A DNA stretch of 56,487 nt from Candidatus Saccharimonadota bacterium (GCA_016176605.1 JACOWW010000003.1:94138-150624), one strand, 5' to 3'. Positions 24,090 through 32,736 are shown, counted from the stretch's first letter. The notes: generated by a model from the sequence alone, not told the origin. Numbers and translations are program-made.

Positions 24090-25712
24090 CTACATCTTTC
24101 CAGGTGCTGGGATGTTCAATATTTCAAGGCCGTTTTTTAGTACGTGGGCATAAGATTGTACAAGCTTTATCCTTTGGGCTTCGCGCGGATTGCCAACCAC
24201 GCGGTTGTTTTCATAAAAGCGGTTAAACACCTGCGCCAGTTCATACAAATATGTACAGATATGGTGCGGCATCAGTTCTACCACAGCCTTTTCTATTACT
24301 TCCGGGTATTCGCTGACTTTCCGCGCGAGATTTCTTTCGCCTGGTTCAAAAACTCCGACTTTCGACTCCTGACTTTCGACCTTCGACTTCTCCAATATGG
24401 CACGCGCTCGTGCATGCGCATATTGGAGATATGGCCCGCTGTTGCCTTCCAGGCTGACGGATTCTTCAACATCGAATATTACATCAGCTCCAAGTCGTTG
24501 TTTAAGCAACGAGTATTTTACGGCTGCAATGTAGGTTTTATCTGTAGATTCTGAATCTGGATAGCGTTTTTTGACCTCAGCCCGCACATTATCAAGCAAA
24601 GTTTTTGCGGCGAAGACATCGCCGGTACGGCTGCTCATTTTCCCAGTCGTAAGACTAACAAAGCCATGGGCTATATGCACAGTCTTGGTAGCGACTTCAG
24701 GGTTAATTTCTTTCAAGGCCGCCAACATAACCTTGAAATATTCTGCCTGTTCATGTGCAGTGATGATTAACGATTGGCTGGCATTAGGATAATCTTTGTT
24801 TTTTAGTTTTGTCAGTCCCAGGTCTTTGGTTTCATACGTCGGCAAGCCCTCTGAGTTCAAAAATACTCTGGTATGCAGTCCAACTTTTTCGCCTTTGTAA
24901 ACTACAGCACCCTCGCTTTTTTCGAAAACCTTGTCGATATTTTCTTTGACCATCGCCAGGCCAGCTTCCATGGCTTCGCTTTCCAAATAGCGTCCATTCG
25001 GGCTGTATTTAATGCCAAGCTCGCTAAAAATTTGGTCAAAATATTTAAAGCTGTGTTTTACGCCTTCGTCGTGCAATCGATTAATTTCCGTGTCGTCCTT
25101 GGCATAAATATGTTTGTTTACCTCACGGACTTGTGAAGCGGCCTGCTTGTCCTGCTCGTAGGCTTTTGCGCCTTTGGCATAATATTCTCCCAAGTCATCT
25201 TTGAGTTTGCCTGTTTCTTGGCGCATAGCCCAAATTGCTCTGGCAACATGCAGGCCGACATCGCCGTGGTAGCTTAATCGCCGGACATTTGCACCGCTGG
25301 CTTCCAAAATTCCGGCGATGCTGTCGCCGATAACGGCACTGTATAAGTGCCCAACATGCATCTCCTTAAAAGGGTTTGGGTCGCCGAATTCAGCCAATAT
25401 CTCTTTACCGGAATTCTGCTTCGGAAGTTTTTGAACGTTTTCAGTGGCCTTAGATAATGCCTTATCCGTAAGGGTGAAATTAATAAAGCCGGCCCCCGCG
25501 ACTTCGGCTTTTTCGATAGCCGGATGTTTAACGGATTCTGCCAGCTGTTTAGCAATTTGGCGCGGGCTCTTATTAAGCTTTCCGGCCAATTGCAGGGCGA
25601 TATTCGTAGAATAATCACCAAACTGTTCCTCCGGTCGCGTCAGCTCCGGTTTAATATCAACTCCAAAAAGATTTTTAGAGGCATTTTTGATTGCCTCTTT
25701 TAACTCCTGCAT
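24090..25712 (-). CDS. argS: Arginyl-tRNA synthetase
   Basis: 540 residues. The N-terminal Add1-like domain, the HIGH motif as HVGHLYSAVIGDSI, and the KMSK region GKMSSRTGDVFAAK identify a class I ArgRS; the C-terminal DALR domain ends VLKNGLEILNIPAPGKM. An insert at residues about 441-454 (DNA 24351-24392, reading KSKVESQESKV) is a repeat of 'cgaaagt' words in frame. TATATT lies exactly 6 nt before the ATG. Confidence 0.95.
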   Translation of the reverse strand: MQELKEAIKNASKNLFGVDIKPELTRPEEQFGDYSTNIALQLAGKLNKSPRQIAKQLAESVKHPAIEKAEVAGAGFINFTLTDKALSKATENVQKLPKQNSGKEILAEFGDPNPFKEMHVGHLYSAVIGDSIAGILEASGANVRRLSYHGDVGLHVARAIWAMRQETGKLKDDLGEYYAKGAKAYEQDKQAASQVREVNKHIYAKDDTEINRLHDEGVKHSFKYFDQIFSELGIKYSPNGRYLESEAMEAGLAMVKENIDKVFEKSEGAVVYKGEKVGLHTRVFLNSEGLPTYETKDLGLTKLKNKDYPNASQSLIITAHEQAEYFKVMLAALKEINPEVATKTVHIAHGFVSLTTGKMSSRTGDVFAAKTLLDNVRAEVKKRYPDSESTDKTYIAAVKYSLLKQRLGADVIFDVEESVSLEGNSGPYLQYAHARARAILEKSKVESQESKVGVFEPGERNLARKVSEYPEVIEKAVVELMPHHICTYLYELAQVFNRFYENNRVVGNPREAQRIKLVQSYAHVLKNGLEILNIPAPGKM

Positions 25713-25731
25713 GATAGAAATATAATAACAG

Positions 25732-26430
25732 TTAGCTTTGTCTGGTAGCTACCGGCTTAAGAAATAGCCAAATAGCTAGGTACATCACACTGATGACCAC
25801 AAAGAAAATGGCCGTCACATTAAAGGCTCGTGGGAAACCAAATGGGTTTATCAGTCGGTCGGTTATGCTTAAAATCAAACCGCTAGGATTAGTAAATATG
25901 TCCCAAGCGTTCCAGCGTAAGTCGCGGCCTAGATATATTGCGAAGCTGGCTAGCAAAATCACAATGCCGATAACAGCCCCACTGCTACCTGCCCCCAACC
26001 GTTTATAAATCTGCCGATGCACCATAAACAAACTGGTAAAACCCAGTAAAAAGCCGATTAAAGTTAAGGTGCTGATCATAGCGATGTCATAAATATAGCT
26101 AATTTCGCCTGTGTCAAAAACGTGGACAAAATCAGTCAGGACGTACCAAGCGTTGGGTAAAAACAGCAGCCATAAAACGGTTAGTGTTAACGCTCGCCAA
26201 TTTAGCCAGCCGCGCCAGGTACCAGACGGTACCTGGCCGCGGCGCTCTAGTTGCTGTACCAATACCCAGCCAAAGCCCAGGGCCAGCCAAGCCAGCAACA
26301 AGTTTTCCGGAACAAACCAGTAACGAGATACGCCCGTGGCGAGCAATCTGAAGCCAAAAAAGCCCAAACAAAGGGCGCTCAAGGTACTCAGCATCTGTAA
26401 ATATCTTTTTTCAACACCGCTTAGATGCAT
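25732..26430 (-). CDS. DUF1361 family membrane protein
   Basis: 232 residues with seven hydrophobic helices; LFLPNAWYVLTDFVHV and IYLGRDLRWNAWDIFTNP are the family's conserved cytoplasmic segments. Function unknown. A palindrome (26214-26237) is read in frame as G-Q-V-P-S-G-T-W-R-G between helices 2 and 3. TATAAT lies exactly 6 nt before the ATG. Confidence 0.85.
   Translation of the reverse strand: MHLSGVEKRYLQMLSTLSALCLGFFGFRLLATGVSRYWFVPENLLLAWLALGFGWVLVQQLERRGQVPSGTWRGWLNWRALTLTVLWLLFLPNAWYVLTDFVHVFDTGEISYIYDIAMISTLTLIGFLLGFTSLFMVHRQIYKRLGAGSSGAVIGIVILLASFAIYLGRDLRWNAWDIFTNPSGLILSITDRLINPFGFPRAFNVTAIFFVVISVMYLAIWLFLKPVATRQS
26214..26237. repeat. In-frame palindrome GCCAGGTACC-N4-GGTACCTGGC
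   Basis: Perfect 10-bp arms in the DUF1361 gene, shared with the spacer copy at 7874-7897 (one mismatch in the arm, different loop). Confidence 0.7.
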
Positions 26431-26507
26431 AACTGGATTATACCCGGTAGTGAGCTCTTTGACTTTACCAAACCCCCTTGCATCTCGGCCTCACCAAATT
26501 CTACTCC

Positions 26508-26565
26508 CTCTGTAGAAACATTTCTATATTCAAATATTGACATATTTCTGTAGAGAGAGTAGAGT
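26508..26565 (+). promoter_or_regulatory. Promoter with dyad operator for the ArsR/flavin-reductase pair
   Basis: -35 TTGACA (26537-26542), 17-nt spacer and -10 TAGAGT (26560-26565). A dyad, CTCTgtAGAAA (26508-26518) and TTTCTgtAGAG (26545-26555), overlaps the spacer and would suit a dimeric repressor such as the ArsR-like protein encoded next. Binding is inferred. Confidence 0.5.
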
Positions 26566-26638
26566 CTAATTTAAGTAAAAAGAAATTTAATCTAGAGGGT
26601 TATAAAAGATAGATATCGATCGGGAAGGAAGGTATAAA

Positions 26639-26907
26639 ATGGCGAATTTGACTCCTTTAGCAAAAGACCAAACTGTTAGGGTCTTAAAGTCTTTGGCTGA
26701 CAGCGCAAACTGGCTGCCTGCCCCAATGGTGAGAGCAGCGAGATTTTGTGCCAAAAAAGTTTGCTTAGCCAGCCGACCCTTAGCCACCACTTCCAGCGGC
26801 TAGTAGAGGCTGGCGTTGTGGCAGAATTAAAAATAGGCGTAGCAAAACGCTATAAACTAAACCGGTCTCTGCTGGAATGCAGTGGCATTAATGTAAATAA
26901 ATTGTAG
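26639..26907 (+). pseudogene. ArsR-family regulator with a frameshift
   Basis: Frame 1 from ATG 26639 gives MANLTPLAKDQTVRVLKSLAD; the sequence then continues in another frame as QRKLAACPNGESSEIL and LLSQPTLSHHFQRLVEAGVV, the typical ArsR recognition helix and wing, ending at 26907. One missing base near 26699-26701 explains the break. Combined length about 89 residues, normal for ArsR. Either a recent pseudogene or a sequencing error. It precedes a flavin reductase. Confidence 0.7.
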
Positions 26908-26916
26908 GAGAGTAGC

Positions 26917-27486
26917 ATGAAGTTAATGATAATTTGGGGCAGTTCAAGGACCGGACGCAAAGGCGGTATAGTAACTGATTGGGTTAAAGGTGAAGCGACT
27001 AAAGATAGCCGTTTTGAAGTTGATTTTGTTGACCTAAAGGAGCTGAACCTGCCGTTTTTTGACGAGCCTAAAAGCCCATTTATGATGCAAGGGTTAAATG
27101 AATATAGTCATCCTGAAGGCAAGGCTTGGGCCGAGCGCGTACAGACTGCCGACGCCGTCATTATTATTACGCCAGAATATAATCATGCGCCGCCCGGCGT
27201 ACTCAAAAATGCTCTGGACTGGGTTGGCAAACCATGGGTTGATAAACCTGTAGGGTTAGTCAGTTATGGCGGCGCCGTCGGTGGCGCCAGAGCTGTGGAG
27301 AAATTGCGTTCAATAACCATTGAACTGGGGTTAATCAATGTCGCGACACCGCTCCACTTTCCTTATTTTGAAGAAGCTTTTGACGCCCAGGGCCAGCCAA
27401 AGCGGCTAGACTATTACCAAGCCAATCTCAAAAAAATGCTTGACGAAATCCTCCGCCTCAGAACAGCAATGAGCAAAGAGCAATGA
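26917..27486 (+). CDS. NADPH-dependent FMN reductase family protein
   Basis: 189 residues with the flavodoxin-like pattern: MIIWGSSRTGRKGG (phosphate loop), ADAVIIITPEYNHAPPGVLK, ALDWVGKPW, GLVSYGGAVGGARA. Reduces FMN or quinone/azo substrates with NADPH. AGGAG before the ATG; 9 nt after the ArsR frame. The C-terminal RTAMSKEQ is written in a 'gagcaat/gagcaaa' word repeat that continues downstream. Confidence 0.88.
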   Translation: MKLMIIWGSSRTGRKGGIVTDWVKGEATKDSRFEVDFVDLKELNLPFFDEPKSPFMMQGLNEYSHPEGKAWAERVQTADAVIIITPEYNHAPPGVLKNALDWVGKPWVDKPVGLVSYGGAVGGARAVEKLRSITIELGLINVATPLHFPYFEEAFDAQGQPKRLDYYQANLKKMLDEILRLRTAMSKEQ

Positions 27487-27531
27487 GCAAAAAGCATGCT
27501 GTTTTCTGTTCTTTGTTCTCTGTTCATTGAC

Positions 27532-28203
27532 TTAGCCGTATTTAACTAGCCATTGGGGGCTTTGGACCAGGTTTTCGAGCCGGTACTGAAGATCGGTCAG
27601 CATCTTTGCCCGGCCCTCGTTGCCGGCGCCAAGAACATCAAGCGCCACAAATGGCTCATGCACGTCAAAGCCGCAAAAGGCCAGCGTGCCATGGTTGACT
27701 GGATGTAAAATTTGTGTCGGTGTGGCTTTATGCCGGCCATTTTCCTGATAATACTCAACTGGCCCGCCGGCCGCCATGATTAACATGGCCTGTTTGCCGC
27801 GCAGCAGGCCATTTTCATAAATTTTGCCACTATCCCAAGCCACGCCCATGGCCAGTACTCGGTCGAACCAGCCTTTTAAAATGGCTGGCGCGCTAAACCA
27901 CCACATAGGCGCTACGACCAGCACAATTTCGGCATCTTTTATTTTTCCAATTTCGGCAAGTATATCGGGCGAGAAAGCCAAGTCAAGCTTAGCGGCGTGC
28001 TTTTGTTCCAATATGTAGTTAAAGTGTCCGCCGCTAGTGGTTACAAAGTCCCATTTTTGGGCGACGGCATTAAATCCCTGCCCCCATAAATCACTAACGG
28101 CGACATTGTGTCCCTGGCTGTTCAAAACCTGCACCGCCAAATTTTTCATGGCCGCCGTAAAACTAGTCGGCTCATGATGTGCATAAACAACCAAGACGTT
28201 CAA
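27532..28203 (-). CDS. Flavodoxin-fold NAD(P)H:quinone oxidoreductase
   Basis: Begins (TTG start, AAAGG upstream) MNVLVVYAHHEPTSFTAAMK; LVVAPMWWFSAPAILKGWFD and GKQAMLIMAAGGP are typical of the Flavodoxin_2/NQO family. The frame continues upstream to 28239 without a better start. Convergent with the flavin reductase gene; both are probably FAD/FMN redox enzymes for xenobiotics. Confidence 0.87.
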   Translation of the reverse strand: MNVLVVYAHHEPTSFTAAMKNLAVQVLNSQGHNVAVSDLWGQGFNAVAQKWDFVTTSGGHFNYILEQKHAAKLDLAFSPDILAEIGKIKDAEIVLVVAPMWWFSAPAILKGWFDRVLAMGVAWDSGKIYENGLLRGKQAMLIMAAGGPVEYYQENGRHKATPTQILHPVNHGTLAFCGFDVHEPFVALDVLGAGNEGRAKMLTDLQYRLENLVQSPQWLVKYG

Positions 28204-28278
28204 GGTGTGCCTTTCTTGAACGTAAAGTTCAAACACCAAACATCAAAAACCAAAGAAGAACCAAAATTCAAAGTCCAA

Positions 28279-28313
28279 AAGTTTGAAGTTTGAAGTTTGA
28301 AGTTTGAAGTTTG
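28279..28313. repeat. Tandem 7-mer gtttgaa, about five copies
   Basis: Exact tandem array of gtttgaa just upstream of the quinone oxidoreductase gene, the cleanest tandem form among the word-like repeats here. Copy number is likely to vary between strains (inference). Confidence 0.8.
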
Positions 28314-28381
28314 CCAATTACCACCCATATAAATCTAGCTTAGCACTAAAGCGCTAAAGCATGTTATAGATGGAATCTTAC

Positions 28382-28816
28382 CTAGGCGGTAATTGGGCGG
28401 ACGGCTTGGTCTTGGAGTCTAAATATCATCTGGCTGATTTTCCACGTGCCGCCGGCCGTTTTAACCAAAATGTAGTCGATAGTTCCGCGCACCGTCCAGG
28501 CGTAGCGTTCGCCGCGGTCGGCCACGTAATGTATGTTCTTTACTTCGGTGGTAACTTTGGCGCGCCGCGAATTTAACATACGAACGGCCAAGCGGCAAAT
28601 GAAGTGGCGCGTGGAGTAAAAGTAGCTGCCAATCTCGCGACGCCAGCCATCGATTAATCGTTTTTTGGGAATCACGGCCGGCATTTCGCCACTAATAGAT
28701 TTATTGTCAACGAACGGTTTTTTTACAAAATAATTCTCTAGCCTCTCCCACTGCTTCATGTCCTGGAGCATGGCAACACTGTTAACAACCTCTTTTATCA
28801 TATCTTTATCAGTCAT
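28382..28816 (-). CDS. SnoaL-like (NTF2-fold) protein
   Basis: 144 residues. MLQDMKQWERLENYFV, W-R-R-E-I-G near the middle, then HFICRLAVRMLNSRRAKVTT and GTWKISQMIFRLQD match the NTF2-like SnoaL_4 pattern (helix-helix then curved sheet). Could be an enzyme or a ligand binder. AAGGA-type site before the ATG. Confidence 0.75.
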   Translation of the reverse strand: MTDKDMIKEVVNSVAMLQDMKQWERLENYFVKKPFVDNKSISGEMPAVIPKKRLIDGWRREIGSYFYSTRHFICRLAVRMLNSRRAKVTTEVKNIHYVADRGERYAWTVRGTIDYILVKTAGGTWKISQMIFRLQDQAVRPITA

Positions 28817-28833
28817 ATCTCGTCCTTTCCTTG

Positions 28834-28899
28834 CCCCGCTTTATTTCAGGGTGGAGCAGTCTGCAATCAGATTGCGGAACGTCCAGAAATTGTGCGGGG
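28834..28899. repeat. Palindrome with AGTCTGCAATCAGATT core, copy 1
   Basis: CCCCGC (28834-28839) pairs with GCGGGG (28894-28899); the core at 28858-28873 is the exact reverse complement of the 16-mer in copies at 29927-29942 and 30168-30183. Confidence 0.65.
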
Positions 28900-29027
28900 T
28901 TGTTTTTGTATGTTTAGCCTATCAAACAAAACTGAGAATAAGCTTGATTACATTTTAATTTTCACTCTTTTAGGCTATCAATGAAGTGGAATTTCTTACA
29001 CAGTAAGCAATTCGGTACAATTTAGAT

Positions 29028-29732
29028 ATGTATCAAGACCTCGCTGAATATTACGATGAAATATATAGCTACAAAGATTATGCTACCGAAGCAGAAAAAG
29101 TTGTTTCGTTAATTAAAAACAATCTGAAAAGTGGCGGTAACAAGCTCCTGGATGTCGCATGCGGGACGGGTAAACATATCGAATATCTTAAGCAGCACTA
29201 CGATGTAACGGGTGTCGATATAAGCAATAAAATGCTTGGTTTAGCCAAAGTAAGACATCCCAATGTGCAATTCCACCAAGCCGATATGATAGAAATGGAG
29301 CTAGGGAGAGATTTTGATGTTTTGGTATGCCTATTCAGCTCAATATCCCACCTAAAGACTTATGAGAATCTAAGTAAAGCTCTAAAAAATTTCTCGAAGC
29401 ACCTGAAAAAGAGGGGCGTATTAATTATTGAGCCGTTTATAGAGCCAGGCAAATATATATCAGGTGGCCTACATGGGGATATGGTCAATAAACCTGATTT
29501 AAAAATTGCCCGGATGAATATAAGTGAGCGTAAAGAAAATCTAGCTATTTTAGATTTTCACTGGCTAATTGGCACGCCCAAAAGCATTAACTATTATCGT
29601 GACAGGCATGAAGTGGGTCTTTTTGATATAGAAAAATTTAAATCACTAATGACTGATGCCGGATTTGAGGCAACTTTTCTTAAAAACGGACTTCTAAAAG
29701 ATCGAGGATTATATCTCGGTTTGAAGAAATAA
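29028..29732 (+). CDS. SAM-dependent methyltransferase, amino-sugar N-methyltransferase-like
   Basis: 234 residues. LAEYYDEIYSYKDYATEAEK and LLDVACGTGKHIEYL (motif I), TGVDISNKMLGLA, CLFSSISHL resemble the DesVI/TylM1 type of class I methyltransferase. The substrate is not proven. TACAAT lies exactly 6 nt before the ATG, so probably leaderless. Confidence 0.82.
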   Translation: MYQDLAEYYDEIYSYKDYATEAEKVVSLIKNNLKSGGNKLLDVACGTGKHIEYLKQHYDVTGVDISNKMLGLAKVRHPNVQFHQADMIEMELGRDFDVLVCLFSSISHLKTYENLSKALKNFSKHLKKRGVLIIEPFIEPGKYISGGLHGDMVNKPDLKIARMNISERKENLAILDFHWLIGTPKSINYYRDRHEVGLFDIEKFKSLMTDAGFEATFLKNGLLKDRGLYLGLKK

Positions 29733-29822
29733 TGGCGGAAGGAATGGGATTTGAACCCATGATACGGTTCCCCGTATACACGCTCTCCAAGCGTGCGCCT
29801 TAAACCACTCAGCCATCCTTCC
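29733..29822 (-). tRNA. tRNA-Ser(GGA), CCA encoded
   Basis: Minus strand: acceptor GGAAGGA pairs with TCCTTCC; D-arm GGCTGAGTGG; anticodon loop TTGGAGA (anticodon GGA); long variable arm typical of tRNA-Ser; T-loop GGTTCAAATCC; discriminator G and encoded CCA (29733-29735). Confidence 0.95.
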
Positions 29823-29906
29823 GCAACACTTTAATTTTAGCAAATTAACTCTTTATATTTTTTTATCCCACACTTTTTACGGAGCGTTTTTACTTTTTTA
29901 TCCCAC

Positions 29907-29960
29907 ACTTTTCCGCGGTATTCCATAATCTGATTGCAGACTACTCCATCCGGAAAAAGT
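29907..29960. repeat. Palindrome with AATCTGATTGCAGACT core, copy 2
   Basis: ACTTTTCCG (29907-29915) and CGGAAAAAGT (29951-29960) flank the 16-nt core at 29927-29942. The outer arms differ from copy 1, the core does not. Confidence 0.6.
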
Positions 29961-30119
29961 AAGGGACTCCATCGGCTAAAATTCTGTAGCCGATTTCGCA
30001 ACTTATTTTTGTTGGCTTAAGTGAATGGCTAAGCGTAAACTATGCTTAGAGAGATATAAACGGTCTTCCTGTGGGTGGTGGGCCGGTTTTTTATACTAAC
30101 TGGCTAAAACAAGGATTTT

Positions 30120-30300
30120 AAATGGTCAATGGTCAATGGTCCCCAGCACTAAATCTTGATGCTCCACAATCTGATTGCAGACTGCTTTGCTCAGGATTTA
30201 GTGCGGGGCAGGCAATGGTCAATGAATGCATAAATGGTCAATGTTCTCATGCATTGATTATTGTTCATTGTTCATTGTTCATTGCGACTCCTGAAGGAGG
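30120..30300. repeat. Repeat-rich leader of the ABC operon with palindrome copy 3
   Basis: 'aatggtc' and 'ttcattg' word arrays flank a palindrome at 30141-30208 (CCCCAGCACTAAATC / GATTTAGTGCGGGG, core at 30168-30183). Further upstream (29961-30119), CGGTC/GGCCG followed by TTTTTT at 30060-30096 may be a terminator or attenuator. No ORF of note in 29823-30306. Confidence 0.55.
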
Positions 30301-30306
30301 CGCGTT

Positions 30307-31182
30307 ATGGCCTTAATAGAATTGCAGGAAGTATCCAAAATTTTTGGCTTTGGCGAAGCAACAACCTTGGCGCTGGACGAGATTAATTTGAGCGTTGAAA
30401 AAGGCGAGTTTTTGGCCATCATGGGTCCCAGCGGCTGCGGTAAGACAACGCTTATGAACATTATCGGTTTGTTGGACCGCCCTAGCCACGGTAAATACTT
30501 ACTGGAGGGCAGAGATTCATCGCGCCTGCGCGCAGGCCGCCAGGCCAAACTGCGCCGCGACCGTATTGGTTTTGTTTTCCAATTTTATAACTTGCTGCCG
30601 CGTCTCAACGTTTTAGATAACGTCGCCCTGCCCCTGGCTTACCGCGGCATGACGCCGGTGCGGCGCGCTAAACGGGCCAGCGATATACTAGAACTTATCG
30701 GGCTGCGCGACCGCGAATATTTTTTGCCCAAGCACCTTTCCGGCGGCCAGACTCAGCGGGTCGCCATCGCCCGCGCGCTAATCAACAACCCCAGTATTAT
30801 TATCGCCGATGAACCAACTGGTAACCTGGACAGCCACGACAGCAAAGTTGTTATGGAACTATTTGCCGATCTCCACCGCTCAGGACACACCATTTTAATG
30901 GTTACTCATAATCCTGAACTGACGCGTTATGCCAGCCGGGTAATTTACATGCGCGACGGGATGGTTGTAGAGGAGGAATCTACTTCGATTGGCGCCATTG
31001 CCAAGGGCGCCCTGCGGACATATCTGCGCAAACGTAAAACCACCGAGGAAGACGTACTGGCTGGTGTCTCAGCCCTGCTAAAAGATGTCCCCGGTAAGGC
31101 TATGACCAGCGAACCTAAGGCAAAGCCTAAGTCTAAGTCCAAAAAACGTAGCCGGCGGGCCCTACGGAAGGCCAGAAGATGA
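30307..31182 (+). CDS. ABC transporter ATP-binding protein, MacB/LolD type
   Basis: 291 residues. Walker A GPSGCGKTT, signature LSGGQTQRVAIARAL, Walker B IIIADEPTGNLD and H-loop VTHNPEL are complete; FVFQFYNLLPRLNVLDNVALP is the Q-loop of the MacB/LolD family. A ~60-residue C-terminal extension ends in a Lys/Arg-rich tail, which is unusual. GAAGGAGG precedes the ATG. Pairs with the permease 102 nt downstream. Confidence 0.93.
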   Translation: MALIELQEVSKIFGFGEATTLALDEINLSVEKGEFLAIMGPSGCGKTTLMNIIGLLDRPSHGKYLLEGRDSSRLRAGRQAKLRRDRIGFVFQFYNLLPRLNVLDNVALPLAYRGMTPVRRAKRASDILELIGLRDREYFLPKHLSGGQTQRVAIARALINNPSIIIADEPTGNLDSHDSKVVMELFADLHRSGHTILMVTHNPELTRYASRVIYMRDGMVVEEESTSIGAIAKGALRTYLRKRKTTEEDVLAGVSALLKDVPGKAMTSEPKAKPKSKSKKRSRRALRKARR

Positions 31183-31284
31183 GCAATAAGCAATTTATTA
31201 ATGCATTGGGGCATTGTTGTATTGACCATTCATTGTTCATTGATCATTGTTCATTGATCATTGCGGCTCCGGAAGGAGGCGCGC
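31183..31284 (+). repeat. Word-like repeat between the two ABC genes
   Basis: Reiterated 'ttcattgatcattg' and 'gcaataagcaat' words, then GGAAGGAGG before the permease start. The same word and a matching 'gcgactcctgaaggagg' end lie before the ATPase gene, suggesting duplication of the whole leader. Confidence 0.6.
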
Positions 31285-32508
31285 GTGTTTAGCGGCAACG
31301 TCAAGACGGCTATCAACAGCCTGCGCAGCGCTAAGTGGCGCAGTTTGCTAACCATGCTCGGCATTATTATTGGCATCAGTTCGGTAGTAACCGTCGTCAG
31401 CTTGGGCGAAGGTCTTAAGCAGCAAGTTGTCGGCCAAATCAACTCCTTAGGAAGCGATGTTTTGACTGTACGCCCAGGCAAACTGGTCAGTGATGGCTCC
31501 GCCAAGGAAAAGTTGAACCTGCTGGCTTTTTTGAGTACCAGTACCCTGAGCGAACAAGATGTGACCAGTATTTCTAAACTGCCTTCAGTCGGCGCCGTGG
31601 TACCGATTGATTTTGTGACTAATAGCGCCAGCAACGGCGGGCAGCGGTTGGATAACGTATCAGTGCTCGGCACATCTTCTGAACTAAACGATATACTGCG
31701 GCCGAAAATGGATTTCGGCGGGTTTTTTACTAAAGATAACGCCGGCGACAATGTTGCAGTCATTGGTGCAGCAGTCGCTACCCAATTATTTGGCGGCGTT
31801 AACCCAATAGGGCATTCGGTGAATGTCCTGGGCCAGGATTTTGTCGTTCGGGGCGCGATAAATCCTTCGGCGGGCGGGCTGATTTCCGCTCAGCAAACCG
31901 ATCTAAATTATACTGTTTTCCTGCCTTTTGAACCGGCCAAGGCCTTAGTCGACGGCAAGGTAAATATCTCGCAGATACTCATCCGGGCCAAAACCGGTGT
32001 TAATCCCGATGCTGCTGTCGCCGACGTACAAAAAACCCTGCTACAAAACCGCAGCGGCACCGAAGATTTTACGGTCTTAAAACAAGACCAGCTGCTGGAG
32101 CTAACTGGTGGAGTAGTCAACACCGCCACTGGTTTTGTCACTGGCCTGGCAGCGGTAGCATTGCTGGTTGGCGGCATTGGCATCATGGATATCATGCTGG
32201 TCAGCGTCAGTGAGCGCACGCGCGAAATCGGCATCAGAAAAGCCATTGGCGCCACCAACCGCCAAATCTTGAGCCAGTTTTTAACTGAAGGCTTAGCGCT
32301 GACCATCGGCGGCGGATTTATAGGTATAATTGTATCGCTACTTATCTTTGTTTTACTACGCCTTTACACCGGCCTACACCCAGTAATTAACGCGCCGGTG
32401 ATGATTCTGGCCGTTGTTGTCTCAATTGTGGTTGGTATTATCTTTAGCGTGGCCCCCGCCCTAAAAGCTGCCCGCAAAGACCCAATTGTTGCTTTAAGAG
32501 GCGAATAG
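31285..32508 (+). CDS. ABC transporter permease, MacB/FtsX type
   Basis: About 407 residues from the GTG at 31285 (FSGNVKTAINSLRSAKWRSL). One N-terminal helix (LLTMLGIIIGISSVVTVVSL), a periplasmic-core domain of ~210 residues, and three C-terminal helices of the FtsX domain with ERTREIGIRKAIGATNRQIL and a final AARKDPIVALRGE. Such transporters export peptides or lipoproteins or act as mechanotransmitters; the substrate is unknown. Confidence 0.92.
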   Translation: MFSGNVKTAINSLRSAKWRSLLTMLGIIIGISSVVTVVSLGEGLKQQVVGQINSLGSDVLTVRPGKLVSDGSAKEKLNLLAFLSTSTLSEQDVTSISKLPSVGAVVPIDFVTNSASNGGQRLDNVSVLGTSSELNDILRPKMDFGGFFTKDNAGDNVAVIGAAVATQLFGGVNPIGHSVNVLGQDFVVRGAINPSAGGLISAQQTDLNYTVFLPFEPAKALVDGKVNISQILIRAKTGVNPDAAVADVQKTLLQNRSGTEDFTVLKQDQLLELTGGVVNTATGFVTGLAAVALLVGGIGIMDIMLVSVSERTREIGIRKAIGATNRQILSQFLTEGLALTIGGGFIGIIVSLLIFVLLRLYTGLHPVINAPVMILAVVVSIVVGIIFSVAPALKAARKDPIVALRGE

Positions 32509-32512
32509 GCTC

Positions 32513-32696
32513 GCCCCATCTTTTTTCGGACGCTGTCTCGCCGTGAGTAGCTGTTAGTCAAAGCCAAAGTTTGGCTGCAGAACTCCTCACCCCGACGGTA
32601 CCGTCGGGGCTCGTCTAACAACTGCAACCAGCCAAGCACATTTTGTTTTGACAACATCTAATCAGGACTCGTCAGATGCCCGAAAAAAGGTGGGGC
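32513..32696. other. 184-nt structured spacer element
   Basis: A 17-nt arm GCCCCATCTTTTTTCGG (32513-32529) pairs with CCGAAAAAAGGTGGGGC (32680-32696, one G-U). Inside are the palindrome CCCCGACGGTACCGTCGGGG (32590-32609), AGCCAAAGTTTGGCT and TGTTAG/CTAACA. It fills the space between convergent genes. May be a palindromic mobile element or a processed 3' structure. Confidence 0.55.
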
Positions 32697-32715
32697 TCGC
32701 TTGACAGCCAAAATG

Positions 32716-32736
32716 CTTAACTTGTTAAGTTTTTTT
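32716..32736 (+). terminator. Intrinsic terminator of the ABC operon
   Basis: CTTAAC-TT-GTTAAG (32716-32729) followed by seven T. Overlaps the last codon of the convergent isomerase gene. Confidence 0.6.

Noticed and set aside
28279-28313. Tandem gtttgaa array as a CRISPR
   Set aside because: No spacers; a simple 7-nt tandem repeat.
30060-30096. Riboswitch in the ABC operon leader
   Set aside because: Only a 5-bp stem with a U-run; no known aptamer core visible.
30122-30316. 64-codon frame upstream of the ABC ATPase
   Set aside because: Made only of word repeats and a palindrome; overlaps the strong ATPase start.
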